A DNA stretch of 64,000 bases from Staphylococcus equorum (GTDB lineage: Bacteria > Bacillota > Bacilli > Staphylococcales > Staphylococcaceae), in contig NZ_JAMBPV010000001.1 of the NCBI RefSeq assembly GCF_029531845.1, positions 62,001-126,000 of the forward strand, in the 5' to 3' direction. The notes under the pieces are model-generated. The model was not told where the DNA came from and searched no databases. It saw nothing but the letters and a program-made list of their open reading frames with translations. This document shows, one piece after another, positions 16,394-24,752 of this stretch (its first letter is position 1; the number at the start of each line of letters is the position of its first letter). A program made the translations under genes and the position numbers.

Positions 16394-17308
16394 ATGACAA
16401 ATAAAGTTGTAATTATTGGTTCTACCAATGTAGATAAAATTTTAAATGTAGATCGTTTTGTTAAACCGGGAGAAACGTTACATCTTCAAAATGCTCAAAA
16501 AATTTATGGTGGCGGTAAAGGGGCAAACCAAGCACTCGCAACTGCACGTTCAAATGCCCAAACAACTTTTATCTCTAAGATAGGAACTGAAGGCGACGCA
16601 GATTTCATGTTAGAAGATTTTGAACAAGCGCATATGAATACTGACTACATCATGACAACAGATACTGCTCAAACAGGTCAAGCATTCATAACAATTGATG
16701 CCAATGGACAAAATACAATATTAGTTTATGGTGGCGCAAATATGGAATTAAATGATACAGATGTAAATAAAGCAGCTGACGCAATTACAAAAGCAGATTA
16801 TATTATTGCTCAACTTGAAGTGCCTGTTCCTGCGATTATCAGCGCTTTTAAAATCGCACGTGAAAACAAGGTCCCTACTATTTTAAATCCAGCTCCTGCA
16901 AGTGAATTGTCTAAAGATTTACTTACTTTAACCGACATTATTGTGCCAAACGAAACAGAAGCAGAATTATTAAGTGGTATCGCAGTTACAGATCGTGCAT
17001 CAATGCACCAAAACGCCGAATACTTTTTATCTTTAGGAATGAAAGTTGTAATTATCACACTTGGTGAACAAGGTACTTATTACGCGACAGAAAATACTGC
17101 TGGTTTGATACCTTCGTTTAAAGTGAAAGCAGTTGATACAACAGCAGCTGGCGATACTTTTATCGGGGCGCTAGCAAGTCGTCTCAATATGACAGACTTT
17201 AATATTGAACAAAGTATTACTTACGCTAATAAAGCAGCTTCTCTTACAGTACAAGTTGAAGGTGCTCAAAAATCAATTCCATTAGAAAAAGATGTGTTGA
17301 AAGCTTAA
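16394..17308 (+). CDS. rbsK: Ribokinase
   Basis: This 304-residue PfkB-family kinase phosphorylates D-ribose at O5. The N-terminal GSTNVDKILNVDRFVKPGET and GGGKGANQALA bind sugar; the C-terminal DTTAAGDTFIGAL contains the anion hole and catalytic aspartate. The RBS is AAAGGAG. It is last gene of the operon, closed by the terminator at 17327-17370. Confidence 0.95.
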   Translation: MTNKVVIIGSTNVDKILNVDRFVKPGETLHLQNAQKIYGGGKGANQALATARSNAQTTFISKIGTEGDADFMLEDFEQAHMNTDYIMTTDTAQTGQAFITIDANGQNTILVYGGANMELNDTDVNKAADAITKADYIIAQLEVPVPAIISAFKIARENKVPTILNPAPASELSKDLLTLTDIIVPNETEAELLSGIAVTDRASMHQNAEYFLSLGMKVVIITLGEQGTYYATENTAGLIPSFKVKAVDTTAAGDTFIGALASRLNMTDFNIEQSITYANKAASLTVQVEGAQKSIPLEKDVLKA

Positions 17309-17326
17309 AGATAGTTCATAATTATT

Positions 17327-17370
17327 AAACAAGGCGGTCCTCAGAATAATGAGAATCGCCTTGTTTATTT
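17327..17370. terminator. Bidirectional terminator rbsK / msrA
   Basis: AAACAAGGCG / CGCCTTGTTT inverted repeat between convergent genes, with T-rich flanks on both strands. Confidence 0.85.
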
Positions 17371-17376
17371 ATGCGC

Positions 17377-17847
17377 TTATTTATATTTGTTTACGAGTGA
17401 TTTAGGAAGATGACAATAATCGTCAGGGAACCTTGTTAATCTATCTTGATTTTCTCCCGCACTTTTTACGTAATTAGTCAGTAGTAATACTTCTGTTGCA
17501 ATAAGATGATGATCTTCAATTGCATCTATAAATGCTTGTGCCTCTTTTAAGTGTTTAGCATCTTCGCTGTATAATCCTGTTCTATATCTCAAGCCAACAT
17601 CTTGCCCTTGCTTGTTTACACTATAAGGGTCAATAATTTCAAATAGGTATCCCATTAAGTCTGTAACTGACACTTTTTCTGGATCAAATTTTGTCTTAAT
17701 GACTTCTACATACCCATCGTATTCTCCATCGAGTGTATCTGTAATACCATTTGCCCTACCACCTTCTGTGTCTACTACACCAGGTAAGGTTTTAACAAAG
17801 GCTTGTACACCCCATAGACATCCGCCTGCCAAGTATACCGTTTCCAT
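17377..17847 (-). CDS. msrA: Peptide-methionine (S)-S-oxide reductase (MsrA family)
   Basis: This 156-residue protein repairs methionine-S-sulfoxide in oxidised proteins. The active site reads GCLWG (Cys at residue 10) instead of the usual GCFWG; the remaining signature (EGGRANG, EVIKTKFDP, DPYSVNKQGQDVGLRYRTGLY) is present. The C-terminus (FPDDYCHLPK) carries one possible resolving cysteine. It is shorter than typical MsrA (about 170-180) and belongs to a divergent small paralogue group seen in staphylococci, so substrate range may differ. Confidence 0.85.
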   Translation of the reverse strand: METVYLAGGCLWGVQAFVKTLPGVVDTEGGRANGITDTLDGEYDGYVEVIKTKFDPEKVSVTDLMGYLFEIIDPYSVNKQGQDVGLRYRTGLYSEDAKHLKEAQAFIDAIEDHHLIATEVLLLTNYVKSAGENQDRLTRFPDDYCHLPKSLVNKYK

Positions 17848-17999
17848 TTACATCTCTCCCTTTTCAACTAACAATTATCAATTCAGTATAGTAATAACCA
17901 CATCCATTTGCAATTACTTACAGTTTAGCCTTTTCAAAGGTGTATGATTGATTTTTTGTCAAAAGGGAAAATAGTGAAGTAGTACAAAGGAGGAATTAC

Positions 18000-18218
18000 A
18001 TGCCTAAAGTTGAAGAAAGAATGTTAGAAGATATCGAGGAGAAACCTTCAAGATCACAAAGCGATTTAAGTTCTGAAAAGGAAATGCAGCAAAACGCCTT
18101 CGAAAGGTTAGGTAAAGACGTTGTAATCATCGAAACTTTAGCAATTATGAACATTATTTTTGCTATAAGTACAATTGGCTTAGTGGCTGCACTTATTTGT
18201 ACAAATAAAAAGAAATAA
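18000..18218 (+). CDS. Small single-span membrane protein, unknown function
   Basis: This protein of 72 residues has a charged N-terminal half (MPKVEERMLEDIEEKPSRSQ, then acidic/polar) and one hydrophobic helix at about 40-68, ending in CTNKKK. A strong AAAGGAGG lies before the ATG and a hairpin follows the stop, so it looks like a real monocistronic gene. I do not recognise a family. The topology, with a long polar cytoplasmic N-terminus and a lysine-rich end, gives no function. Confidence 0.7.
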   Translation: MPKVEERMLEDIEEKPSRSQSDLSSEKEMQQNAFERLGKDVVIIETLAIMNIIFAISTIGLVAALICTNKKK

Positions 18219-18271
18219 ATTTATAATAACTACTTTCAAATTTCAAGAATTATAAAATAAATACTATATAC

Positions 18272-18335
18272 CTATGCTCTTTTCATAGTTTTCACTATTA
18301 AAGTGATTGCTTTGAGAAGAGCATATTAATTTTTC
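18272..18335 (+). terminator. Terminator after the 72-aa gene; contents of 18219-18573
   Basis: TATGCTCTT (18273-18281) pairs with AAGAGCATA (18317-18325), with an inner TCACT/AGTGA helix, then TTAATTTTT. Apart from this hairpin and the trhO promoter and leader, 18219-18573 shows no gene. Confidence 0.7.
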
Positions 18336-18396
18336 TATTTCTTCGAATGTACTTTTCATATATAATAAAAACATTGCACTAATTTAAATTAATAAA

Positions 18397-18499
18397 TTGA
18401 ATATTATCCTTTTTTTGTTATAATGCAATAAGGAGAATTTTGTTCTTTTACTCGAAAATATGAGTATATAAATTATAAATGAAGCATCATGTTGCTTCA
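18397..18499 (+). promoter_or_regulatory. trhO promoter and long leader
   Basis: TTGAAT (18397-18402), 16 bp, TATAAT (18419-18424). The predicted 5' leader is about 140 nt and contains the hairpin GAAGCA-TCATGT-TGCTTC near 18481-18499. Confidence 0.65.
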
Positions 18500-18573
18500 A
18501 TACAACCAACCACTTCAACCATAAATTTTATATTAATAATAATGAAAAGAATAGATTAGAGGAGAATCGAATT

Positions 18574-19527
18574 ATGGATTATAGAGTATTATTGTATTAT
18601 AAATATACAACACTTGACGACCCCGAAACTTTTGCTACGGAGCATTTAGATTTTTGTAAGGATTTAGAACTTAAGGGTCGTATTTTAGTATCTACAGAAG
18701 GTATCAATGGTACTGTTTCTGGAACAGTAGAAGCCACTGATAAATATATGGAACAGTTAAAATCAGATGAAAGATTTAAAGGGATTACTTTTAAAGTTGA
18801 TGAAGCTGAAGGACATGCTTTCAAAAAAATGCATGTACGTCCAAGAGAAGAAATCGTTGCTTTAGATTTAGAAGACGACGTTGACCCAAGAGAATTAACA
18901 GGAAATTACTTATCACCACAAGAATTTAGAGAAGCTTTATTAGCTGATGATACTGTAGTCATTGATGCAAGAAATGATTACGAATACGACTTAGGTCATT
19001 TCCGTGGCTCAGTTCGCCCTGATATCACAAGATTTAGAGACCTACCTGATTGGATCAAAGAAAATAAAGAGCAATTCATGGACAAAAAAATTGTCACTTA
19101 TTGTACTGGCGGTATCCGTTGTGAAAAATTCTCTGGTTACTTATTAAAAGAAGGTTTTGAGGATGTTGGCCAACTTGAAGGCGGCATTGCTACTTACGGT
19201 AAAGACCCCGAAGTAAAAGGCGAATTATGGGACGGTAAAATGTACGTCTTTGATGAACGTATTAGTGTAGAAGTTAACCAAGTTGATAAAACAGTTGTTG
19301 GTAAAGAATGGTTCGATGGTACGCCATGCGAACGTTATATCAACTGTAGCAACCCAGAATGTAACAAACAAATTCTTGTTTCTGAAGAAAATGAAGAACG
19401 TTATTTAGGTGCTTGTACACACGAATGTGCAACTCACGAAAATAATCGTTATGTAAAAAAACATGACATTAGCGAAGAAGAAAAAGCAGCACGCTTAGAA
19501 AACTTCAAAAATCTTGTAAGCCAATAA
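18574..19527 (+). CDS. trhO: tRNA uridine(34) hydroxylase TrhO (rhodanese family)
   Basis: This 317-residue protein has an N-terminal acylphosphatase-like domain (about 1-95), a central rhodanese domain (about 115-215; [20 protein letters not shown] and catalytic cysteine in [15 protein letters not shown]) and a C-terminal cysteine-rich segment ([18 protein letters not shown]) likely to bind zinc. This is the YceA/YbfQ family, which introduces 5-hydroxyuridine at tRNA position 34. The RBS is GAGGAGA. It is monocistronic with a strong terminator. Confidence 0.93.
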   Translation: MDYRVLLYYKYTTLDDPETFATEHLDFCKDLELKGRILVSTEGINGTVSGTVEATDKYMEQLKSDERFKGITFKVDEAEGHAFKKMHVRPREEIVALDLEDDVDPRELTGNYLSPQEFREALLADDTVVIDARNDYEYDLGHFRGSVRPDITRFRDLPDWIKENKEQFMDKKIVTYCTGGIRCEKFSGYLLKEGFEDVGQLEGGIATYGKDPEVKGELWDGKMYVFDERISVEVNQVDKTVVGKEWFDGTPCERYINCSNPECNKQILVSEENEERYLGACTHECATHENNRYVKKHDISEEEKAARLENFKNLVSQ

Positions 19528-19530
19528 TAT

Positions 19531-19570
19531 AAAAAACTGTTATGCATAGATGCATAACAGTTTTTTATTT
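19531..19570 (+). terminator. Terminator of trhO
   Basis: AAAAAACTGTTATGCAT-AGA-TGCATAACAGTTTTTT is a near-perfect stem-loop three bases after the trhO stop. It also suits the minus-strand HAD remnant. Confidence 0.9.
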
Positions 19571-20214
19571 AACGTTTTACTCGTGTTATCAAATTTTCTA
19601 CTAACCTTTCAATACTACTATTAATAACTTCTATATTTTTGTCATTTATTTTTTTGTCACCATTAAACCAAATCGGTTTCATGCCTGCATTAAGTGAGCC
19701 AGTAACATCATTTTCCCAAGAATCTCCTACATATATTGTATCCTCAGGTTTGATATTTAGCATATGATCCACTTTTAAAAAAGCAGCACTATCAGGCTTT
19801 TCACTTCCAATATCTTCAGATATAAATATATTATTTTTCAAAAACCTTATTTAATTCTAAACGCGCTATCTTAGTCGTTTGTTCTAAATTTTTCCCGTTA
19901 GTTAATATACCGATATTCACGTATTTTTTCAATTCATTAAGGTAATTGTTTAATGCTATATTAGGTTTAATATGTTCAATAATAATGGCAAAAAATGCTA
20001 AGAAATATTCATGTGCTTCTTTCGCTGTAATATTTTTCTTAAAATATTTTAAGCTTTCAATTAATCGTAGTTGCCTGAGTTCATCTAAAGTTATCTCTCC
20101 TCGACTATGTTTCAACCAAAATTTTTTATCATAATAAGTGTAAACTGCATTTTCAATTTTACTATGATAACTTTTTAACAAAATTATGAATTTTAAAGCT
20201 TGCTCTCCATAAAT
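19569..20214 (-). pseudogene. HAD-superfamily hydrolase, truncated and frameshifted
   Basis: Two reading frames together resemble a YjjG/YsaA-type HAD phosphatase. 20214-19831 carries the cap domain and motif II (NIGILTNGKN). 19841-19569 carries motifs III/IV (SEDIGSEKPDSAAF; YVGDSWENDVTGSLNAGM). The nucleophile motif DxDxT that should start the protein is missing, because the open frame begins only about 14 codons before the cap region and runs into the end of the upstream gene. The two halves are joined by a one-base deletion in the GAAAAATAAT run near 19835; one extra A restores V-F-E-K-N-N-I-F-I-S. With the catalytic Asp gone it is almost surely non-functional even if the frameshift were an error. 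Confidence 0.85.
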
Positions 20215-20612
20215 TTAATTGCTCTATGCGTACAAACTAAAAATATAATATGCGCAATAATCCAACATATATAGCCCATGAAGTGAAATTGAAAAACAGG
20301 ATTAACTGCCATATAAATTAATAATGGATACAATGCTAAAAATGAAATCATGACACAAGTTAACGCGATATAATAATAATTTCTCCACTTTTTATAAATA
20401 AAATAGAGTGAAGCATAAAGTGAAATTGTAATACCTACATGAATTAAAAATTCCAAAATAACATTTGAAGCATTGTCATCTATTAAAAAATCTATATTCA
20501 GTAATAATGCCGTTAAGTGCATCGATTTAAATAAATCGAATAATAAAGTAGTCAAAAACAATATAATTGCTAACGTCAAAGCTACGATTAAATGTGTTAA
20601 AAGTTTTTTCAT
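20193..20612 (-). CDS. Four-helix membrane protein, unknown function
   Basis: This protein of 139 residues has about four hydrophobic segments (near 7-27, 50-72, 82-102 and 110-130) and a basic end (THRAIKFMESKL). I do not recognise the family. Its 3' end overlaps the remaining start of the broken HAD gene, suggesting that a deletion joined the two. Confidence 0.65.
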   Translation of the reverse strand: MKKLLTHLIVALTLAIILFLTTLLFDLFKSMHLTALLLNIDFLIDDNASNVILEFLIHVGITISLYASLYFIYKKWRNYYYIALTCVMISFLALYPLLIYMAVNPVFQFHFMGYICWIIAHIIFLVCTHRAIKFMESKL

Positions 20613-20679
20613 AATATCATATTATTCCCTTACATCCATTAGTTAATCAACTTTTAAAATAAATTTACTTACATATAAA

Positions 20680-20713
20680 AATCCCTGCCTCTATATAAGT
20701 AGAGACAGGGATT
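20680..20713 (-). terminator. Terminator of first sceD paralogue
   Basis: AATCCCTG / CAGGGATT with inner CCTCTA/TAGAG pairing; minus-strand T run follows. Confidence 0.85.
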
Positions 20714-20763
20714 AGTTTATTCACTTAACTATATTTAATTTTAATTAGACTTTACTGCTTATA

Positions 20764-21474
20764 TTATGCAGTAACCCATTGTGAAGCACCTTCAGATTCG
20801 TAAAGATCCATTGCTGCTTGATCTTGTACTGATTCTGGAGCTTCAGTTGGTGATTGACCTTGGTATTCTTCAGGTGCTACTGAATCCCAAGTGCTTTGTA
20901 AGAATTGGTATTTACCTGCTGCACCTGATGAAGGGTTAACAGCTTTAAGATCGCCACCTGATTCACGTTCAGCAATTCCTTTTAAGTGATCATTAACTTC
21001 TACAGATGAACCACTTGAAGCCTCACTTGAGCTAGACTCATTTGAACTTTCTGAAGATTGAGTTGAAGCTGCTTCTTGTTGTGGTTGTTGAGTTTCTTCA
21101 GTTTGTGGAGCTGATTGTTCAGTTGGTTGCTCAGCAGTTGCTTGTTGTGCTTGTTCTTGTTGTGGTTGAGCTTGTTGTTGACCACTATTAGTTGAAGCTT
21201 GTTCTGATGAACCATTTGAACCTTCACCATAGCTCCAAGTATAGTTTGTACCATCTGATTGGAAGTTGTAGTTTACGCCATCTTGAGTAAAGTTATGATT
21301 ATATGAACCCTCTTGTACGGGTGCTTGATTTAATTGTTCAGAGTTTGATTGAGCTTGTTGCGCTAAGTCTGCTTTGTCGACACCTTGTTCTGAAGCGTCA
21401 GCTGAATTTCCTGCTGCTGCTCCTGTTACGCCTAATCCTACTGCTAAAGTTGATGCAATTACTGTTTTTTTCAT
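20764..21474 (-). CDS. sceD: SceD-type lytic transglycosylase, paralogue 1
   Basis: This is a 236-residue secreted cell-wall enzyme. The signal peptide is at about 1-27 (cleavage near ADA-SEQ), followed by a conserved head domain ([30 protein letters not shown]), a Gln/Ser-rich linker at about 85-160, and a C-terminal IsaA/SceD transglycosylase domain at about 163-236. That domain holds the catalytic Glu in [12 protein letters not shown] and the motif [18 protein letters not shown]. It cleaves peptidoglycan glycan strands during wall turnover. It is similar throughout to the gene at 22845. Both have long upstream regions with a WalR-like box at the same distance. Confidence 0.93.
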   Translation of the reverse strand: MKKTVIASTLAVGLGVTGAAAGNSADASEQGVDKADLAQQAQSNSEQLNQAPVQEGSYNHNFTQDGVNYNFQSDGTNYTWSYGEGSNGSSEQASTNSGQQQAQPQQEQAQQATAEQPTEQSAPQTEETQQPQQEAASTQSSESSNESSSSEASSGSSVEVNDHLKGIAERESGGDLKAVNPSSGAAGKYQFLQSTWDSVAPEEYQGQSPTEAPESVQDQAAMDLYESEGASQWVTA

Positions 21475-21979
21475 TATTAATAATCCTCCTAAGAGATAAT
21501 TTCCATTTTATAGATTTAAAATTAATTCGTAATTTCAATCACCACTAAGATGATTTACTTTCTTCAATTAATTTACAAGTCCCACTTTAACATCTATAAA
21601 TAGCTTGTGGGTTACAGTGAAGTTAAAAAAACAATCGTCTTTTTACGCTCCCATTACACTAAAAACCTTAATAATTTCCAGAAAATTCAACCAAAATCCT
21701 TTCATGATAGTTCATAAATAGAATACTTGGCTTTACCTCTATGTAATCTCTATGTAATTAGTGTGACAATGATGTATCTTTACACTAATAGTATATAGTT
21801 ACTTTTAACTTCATTTTTAATTTCACGTTATTTTAAATATATTATTTTTATTCCTAAATTAAATTTATGACATTGAATTTATTATTAAATGTGATAATAT
21901 ACTATGTTGGTTTAATTTTAATTATTTTTTATATTGTGTATTAACTATGCAAAGCATTATATCAATTTGGAGGAGTTCA
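21475..21979. promoter_or_regulatory. Intergenic region with WalR-like box upstream of sceD paralogue 1
   Basis: These 505 bases hold no gene. TGTAAT-CTCTA-TGTAAT at 21742-21758 fits the WalR (YycF) motif of two TGTWAH hexamers with five bases between. The stretch CTTTCATGA..(GTTCATAAATAG) at about 21700-21720 and the GGTTACAG element at about 21612 recur upstream of the second sceD gene, implying a shared promoter and a leader of about 230 nt. Confidence 0.65.
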
Positions 21980-22648
21980 ATGTTTATCAATGTCCTTTAT
22001 GAGGATAATCATTTACTTATGGTCGAAAAACCTATTAATATACCCGTACAGGCTGATGACTCAAAAGATGAAGATTTATTATCTATGTTAAAAGATTACA
22101 TTAAAGAAAAATATAATAAACCAGGAAAGGTTTACCTTGGTTTAGTACATCGTCTTGACAGACCAGTCGGTGGTGCTATGGTTTTTGCTAAAACATCTAA
22201 AGCTGCATCTCGTTTATCAAATGAACTAAGAAAACAAAACTTTGACAGAACATATTTAGCAGTTGTTCATGGTGCACCTGCAAAAAACCAAGGTGAACTT
22301 AAAGATTATCTCTGGAAAGATCGGAATAAAAACATCGTACATGTGGTAGATTCAAGAAAAAAAGAAGCAAAGCAAGCCATCTTAGACTACAAGATGATTC
22401 ATAATGCTGAAAAGAAAAGTTTAGTGGAAGTAGAATTACGAACTGGACGCTCACATCAAATTAGAGTTCAATTTGCGAATCAAAACTTACCATTATATGG
22501 AGACCAAAAATATGGACAACATATTAATAAACCTGGTCAACAAATTGCTTTATGGGCATCGCAGCTTAGCATAAAACATCCGACTAAAGATGAAATTATA
22601 TCTGTAGAATCAATTCCAAGCGAAGGCATTTGGTCACGTTATTTGTAA
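21980..22648 (+). CDS. RluA-family 23S/tRNA pseudouridine synthase
   Basis: This protein of about 222 residues has the RluA catalytic motif LVHRLDRPVGGAMVFAKT (Asp of HRLD) and the C-terminal signature EVELRTGRSHQIRVQFA...GDQKYG. It isomerises uridines in rRNA or tRNA. I start at the ATG at 21980 with GGAGG nine bases upstream; an in-frame ATG 33 bases earlier has no RBS. There is no S4 domain, so it is a short RluA/YhcT-like member. The exact target base is not predictable. Confidence 0.9.
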   Translation: MFINVLYEDNHLLMVEKPINIPVQADDSKDEDLLSMLKDYIKEKYNKPGKVYLGLVHRLDRPVGGAMVFAKTSKAASRLSNELRKQNFDRTYLAVVHGAPAKNQGELKDYLWKDRNKNIVHVVDSRKKEAKQAILDYKMIHNAEKKSLVEVELRTGRSHQIRVQFANQNLPLYGDQKYGQHINKPGQQIALWASQLSIKHPTKDEIISVESIPSEGIWSRYL

Positions 22649-22702
22649 TACTTTCATTGCATTCATACTATAATTGCATTTCCTCGGAAATATTTTAATA
22701 AC

Positions 22703-22751
22703 AAAAACAAGCACGATCTAGATTAGTATCTAAATCGTGCTTGTTTTATTT
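22703..22751 (+). terminator. Terminator of the pseudouridine synthase gene
   Basis: AAAACAAGCACGAT / ATCGTGCTTGTTTT stem with a short loop, then TATTT. Confidence 0.9.
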
Positions 22752-22774
22752 ATTTCAAATTATTTATTAAATCA

Positions 22775-22809
22775 AAAAACCTGCCTCTATATTATAGAAG
22801 CAGGTTTTG
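22775..22809 (-). terminator. Terminator of second sceD paralogue
   Basis: AAAACCTGC / GCAGGTTTT inverted repeat; minus-strand T run after it. Confidence 0.85.
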
Positions 22810-22844
22810 AATACTTTATTTTAAATTATTAATTACTGTTTGAA

Positions 22845-23525
22845 TTATGCAGTAACCCATTGTGAAGCGCCAACTTCATTGTAAAGTTTAACTGCTGCAG
22901 CATCTTGTACTGATTCAGGTGCTTCTGTTGGAGATACACCTTGGTAAGCTGCTGGAGCTACTGAATCCCAAGTGCTTTGTAGGAATTGGTATTTACCTGC
23001 TGCACCTGATGATGGGTTAACAGCGTTAAGGTCGCCACCTGATTCACGTTGAGCGATTGCTTGTAAATGAGAGTTAACATTTACTGATGAACCACTTGAA
23101 GCTTCACTTGATTCTTTTGAAGTAGATTCTTGTTGTGGTTGTTGAGTTGTTTCAGTTTTTGGTGCTTCTTGTTGAGCAGGTTCTGCAGCTTGTTCAGCTG
23201 GTGCTGATTGTTGTGCTGGCTCAGCTGATTGTTCAGCTGGTGCTTCTTGTTGAGCAGGTGCTTCAGTTGATCCTCCACCAAAGCTCCAGCTAAAGTTTGT
23301 ACCATCTGATTCAAAGCTATAGTCTGTACCGTTATGATTAAAGTCTATGTCATATGAACCTTCTTGAACAGGTGCTTCATTTAATTGCTCTGGATTTGAT
23401 TGAGCTAATTGTGCTAATTGTGCTTTGTCTACGTTTTGTTCTGATGCGTCAGCTGAATTTCCTGCTGCTGCCCCTGTTACGCCTAATCCTAGTGCTAAAG
23501 TTGATGCGATTACTGTTTTTTTCAT
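22845..23525 (-). CDS. sceD: SceD-type lytic transglycosylase, paralogue 2
   Basis: This 226-residue protein has a signal peptide at about 1-27, a head domain ([29 protein letters not shown]), a linker with about six AEQ/APAEQ-like repeats at about 88-145, and the SceD catalytic domain ([30 protein letters not shown]; end GASQWVTA). Closest to S. aureus SceD in its C-terminus ([19 protein letters not shown]). It is a duplicate of the gene at 20764, the pair flanking a pseudouridine synthase on the other strand. The enzymes probably share role and regulation. Confidence 0.93.
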   Translation of the reverse strand: MKKTVIASTLALGLGVTGAAAGNSADASEQNVDKAQLAQLAQSNPEQLNEAPVQEGSYDIDFNHNGTDYSFESDGTNFSWSFGGGSTEAPAQQEAPAEQSAEPAQQSAPAEQAAEPAQQEAPKTETTQQPQQESTSKESSEASSGSSVNVNSHLQAIAQRESGGDLNAVNPSSGAAGKYQFLQSTWDSVAPAAYQGVSPTEAPESVQDAAAVKLYNEVGASQWVTA

Positions 23526-23940
23526 TATTAATAAATCCTCCCAAAAGGTAATTTTTATTTTATTTTATGTAGTTGAATTTCAATTATTTAATTAAAAGAT
23601 AATTTACTGCTTCAACTAACTCACAAATAATACTATAACATTCATAAAATGTTTGTAGGTTACAGTCAAATTAAAATATACGCATGTTCTTTACATCTAA
23701 ATTACAGTGAAAAAGTTACTAATAATGGCGAAAAAGTGACGAAAAGCTTTCATGAACGTCTATAAACAGATTATTTTAAAATATAAACACGTAATATTTA
23801 TGTAATTTGTTTGTCAATTGTGTACAATTCCACCTTATTTTTCGATTTGCAATTTATTGAAAATCGTAATTATAAATTTTTTAGATGATATTTCACGTCT
23901 ATATCTGTATAAATCATACAAATCAATTAGATAACAAATT
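23526..23940. promoter_or_regulatory. Intergenic region with WalR-like box upstream of sceD paralogue 2
   Basis: There is no gene here. CGTAAT-ATTTA-TGTAAT at 23790-23806 is a WalR-like box with one mismatch, 265 bp from the start codon against 268 bp for the paralogue, in the same orientation. Shared blocks GGTTACAGT (near 23655) and CTTTCATGAAC (near 23750) match those upstream of the first paralogue. Confidence 0.6.
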
Positions 23941-23981
23941 AAAAAAGCCATTCAAATTATGGGAATTTGAATGGCTTTTTT
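23941..23981. terminator. Terminator of the bacillithiol transferase gene
   Basis: AAAAAAGCCATTCAAAT / ATTTGAATGGCTTTTTT, a nearly perfect stem usable in both directions. Confidence 0.9.
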
Positions 23982-23989
23982 AGATTCTA

Positions 23990-24499
23990 CTATTTAGATA
24001 GTGCTATTTTAATATGTGCTAAGTGATGTTCTTCGTGCCAAGATAGTTTTGCAACTTTTTTAGCTACGGTTATTTCACCACTATCTTTTAACGTAAATGT
24101 TTGTGCTAATTGATCTTCATTTAAATTGTTAGCAATCGCTACGATACGTACGTTCATACCTTCTAGCATCTTAATCGAGCTTTCGATAGGTAAGTCGTTA
24201 TCCGGCAACATCACCCATTCATCTTGAATAAACGCTGGTACTGTCGGATTATTATCAGTGAGTGCTAACTTCAAACGCTGATACATATTTAATTGAGAGT
24301 CAGCAATATGATGTACAAGTTGACGCACTGTCCAACTACCTGCTCGATACTTTGCATTCAACGCTTCATCATCTAGCGAGTCTACAGTTTCTCTTAAGCG
24401 TTCAGTATAACCTTCTATTTCTTTCGCCCATTTTTGAATATCATCCAATGTTACTTTATCTGGAACTTCTAATTCTCCTATTGGAAACCTTACATCCAT
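23990..24499 (-). CDS. YfiT/BstA-like DinB-family bacillithiol S-transferase
   Basis: This 169-residue four-helix DinB-fold protein has the metal-binding histidines in QLVHHIADSQ (near residue 63) and WHEEHHLAHI (near 156), and the N-terminal MDVRFPIGELEVPD typical of the YfiT family. Members conjugate bacillithiol to electrophiles, or act as metal-dependent hydrolases in older annotation. It stands alone on the minus strand with its own terminator. Confidence 0.88.
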   Translation of the reverse strand: MDVRFPIGELEVPDKVTLDDIQKWAKEIEGYTERLRETVDSLDDEALNAKYRAGSWTVRQLVHHIADSQLNMYQRLKLALTDNNPTVPAFIQDEWVMLPDNDLPIESSIKMLEGMNVRIVAIANNLNEDQLAQTFTLKDSGEITVAKKVAKLSWHEEHHLAHIKIALSK

Positions 24500-24752
24500 T
24501 TAATCACCTTATTATCATTTATTTAAATTCACGCACATTGCTCTTTATCATTATTATTCTCTGTTTCTTCATATTTAAACATTTTATAAAATACTCACAA
24601 TTTTTCCAGTCATTACAATGTAGATTCTCACCATTTCTTTATATTTCTTCTTAACTAAAGGCATTTTTATGAACTTTTTAATTTTATAGTGAGCACGCTT
24701 TAGTGATTTGATAATATAAAATTGAAAAAATAAGAAAAGGAGCACTTTAAAG

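Noticed and set aside
20764..21474. Gln/Ser-rich repeats in sceD genes as a CRISPR or tandem repeat array
   Set aside because: They are coding linker repeats (CAA/CAG-rich), not spaced direct repeats.
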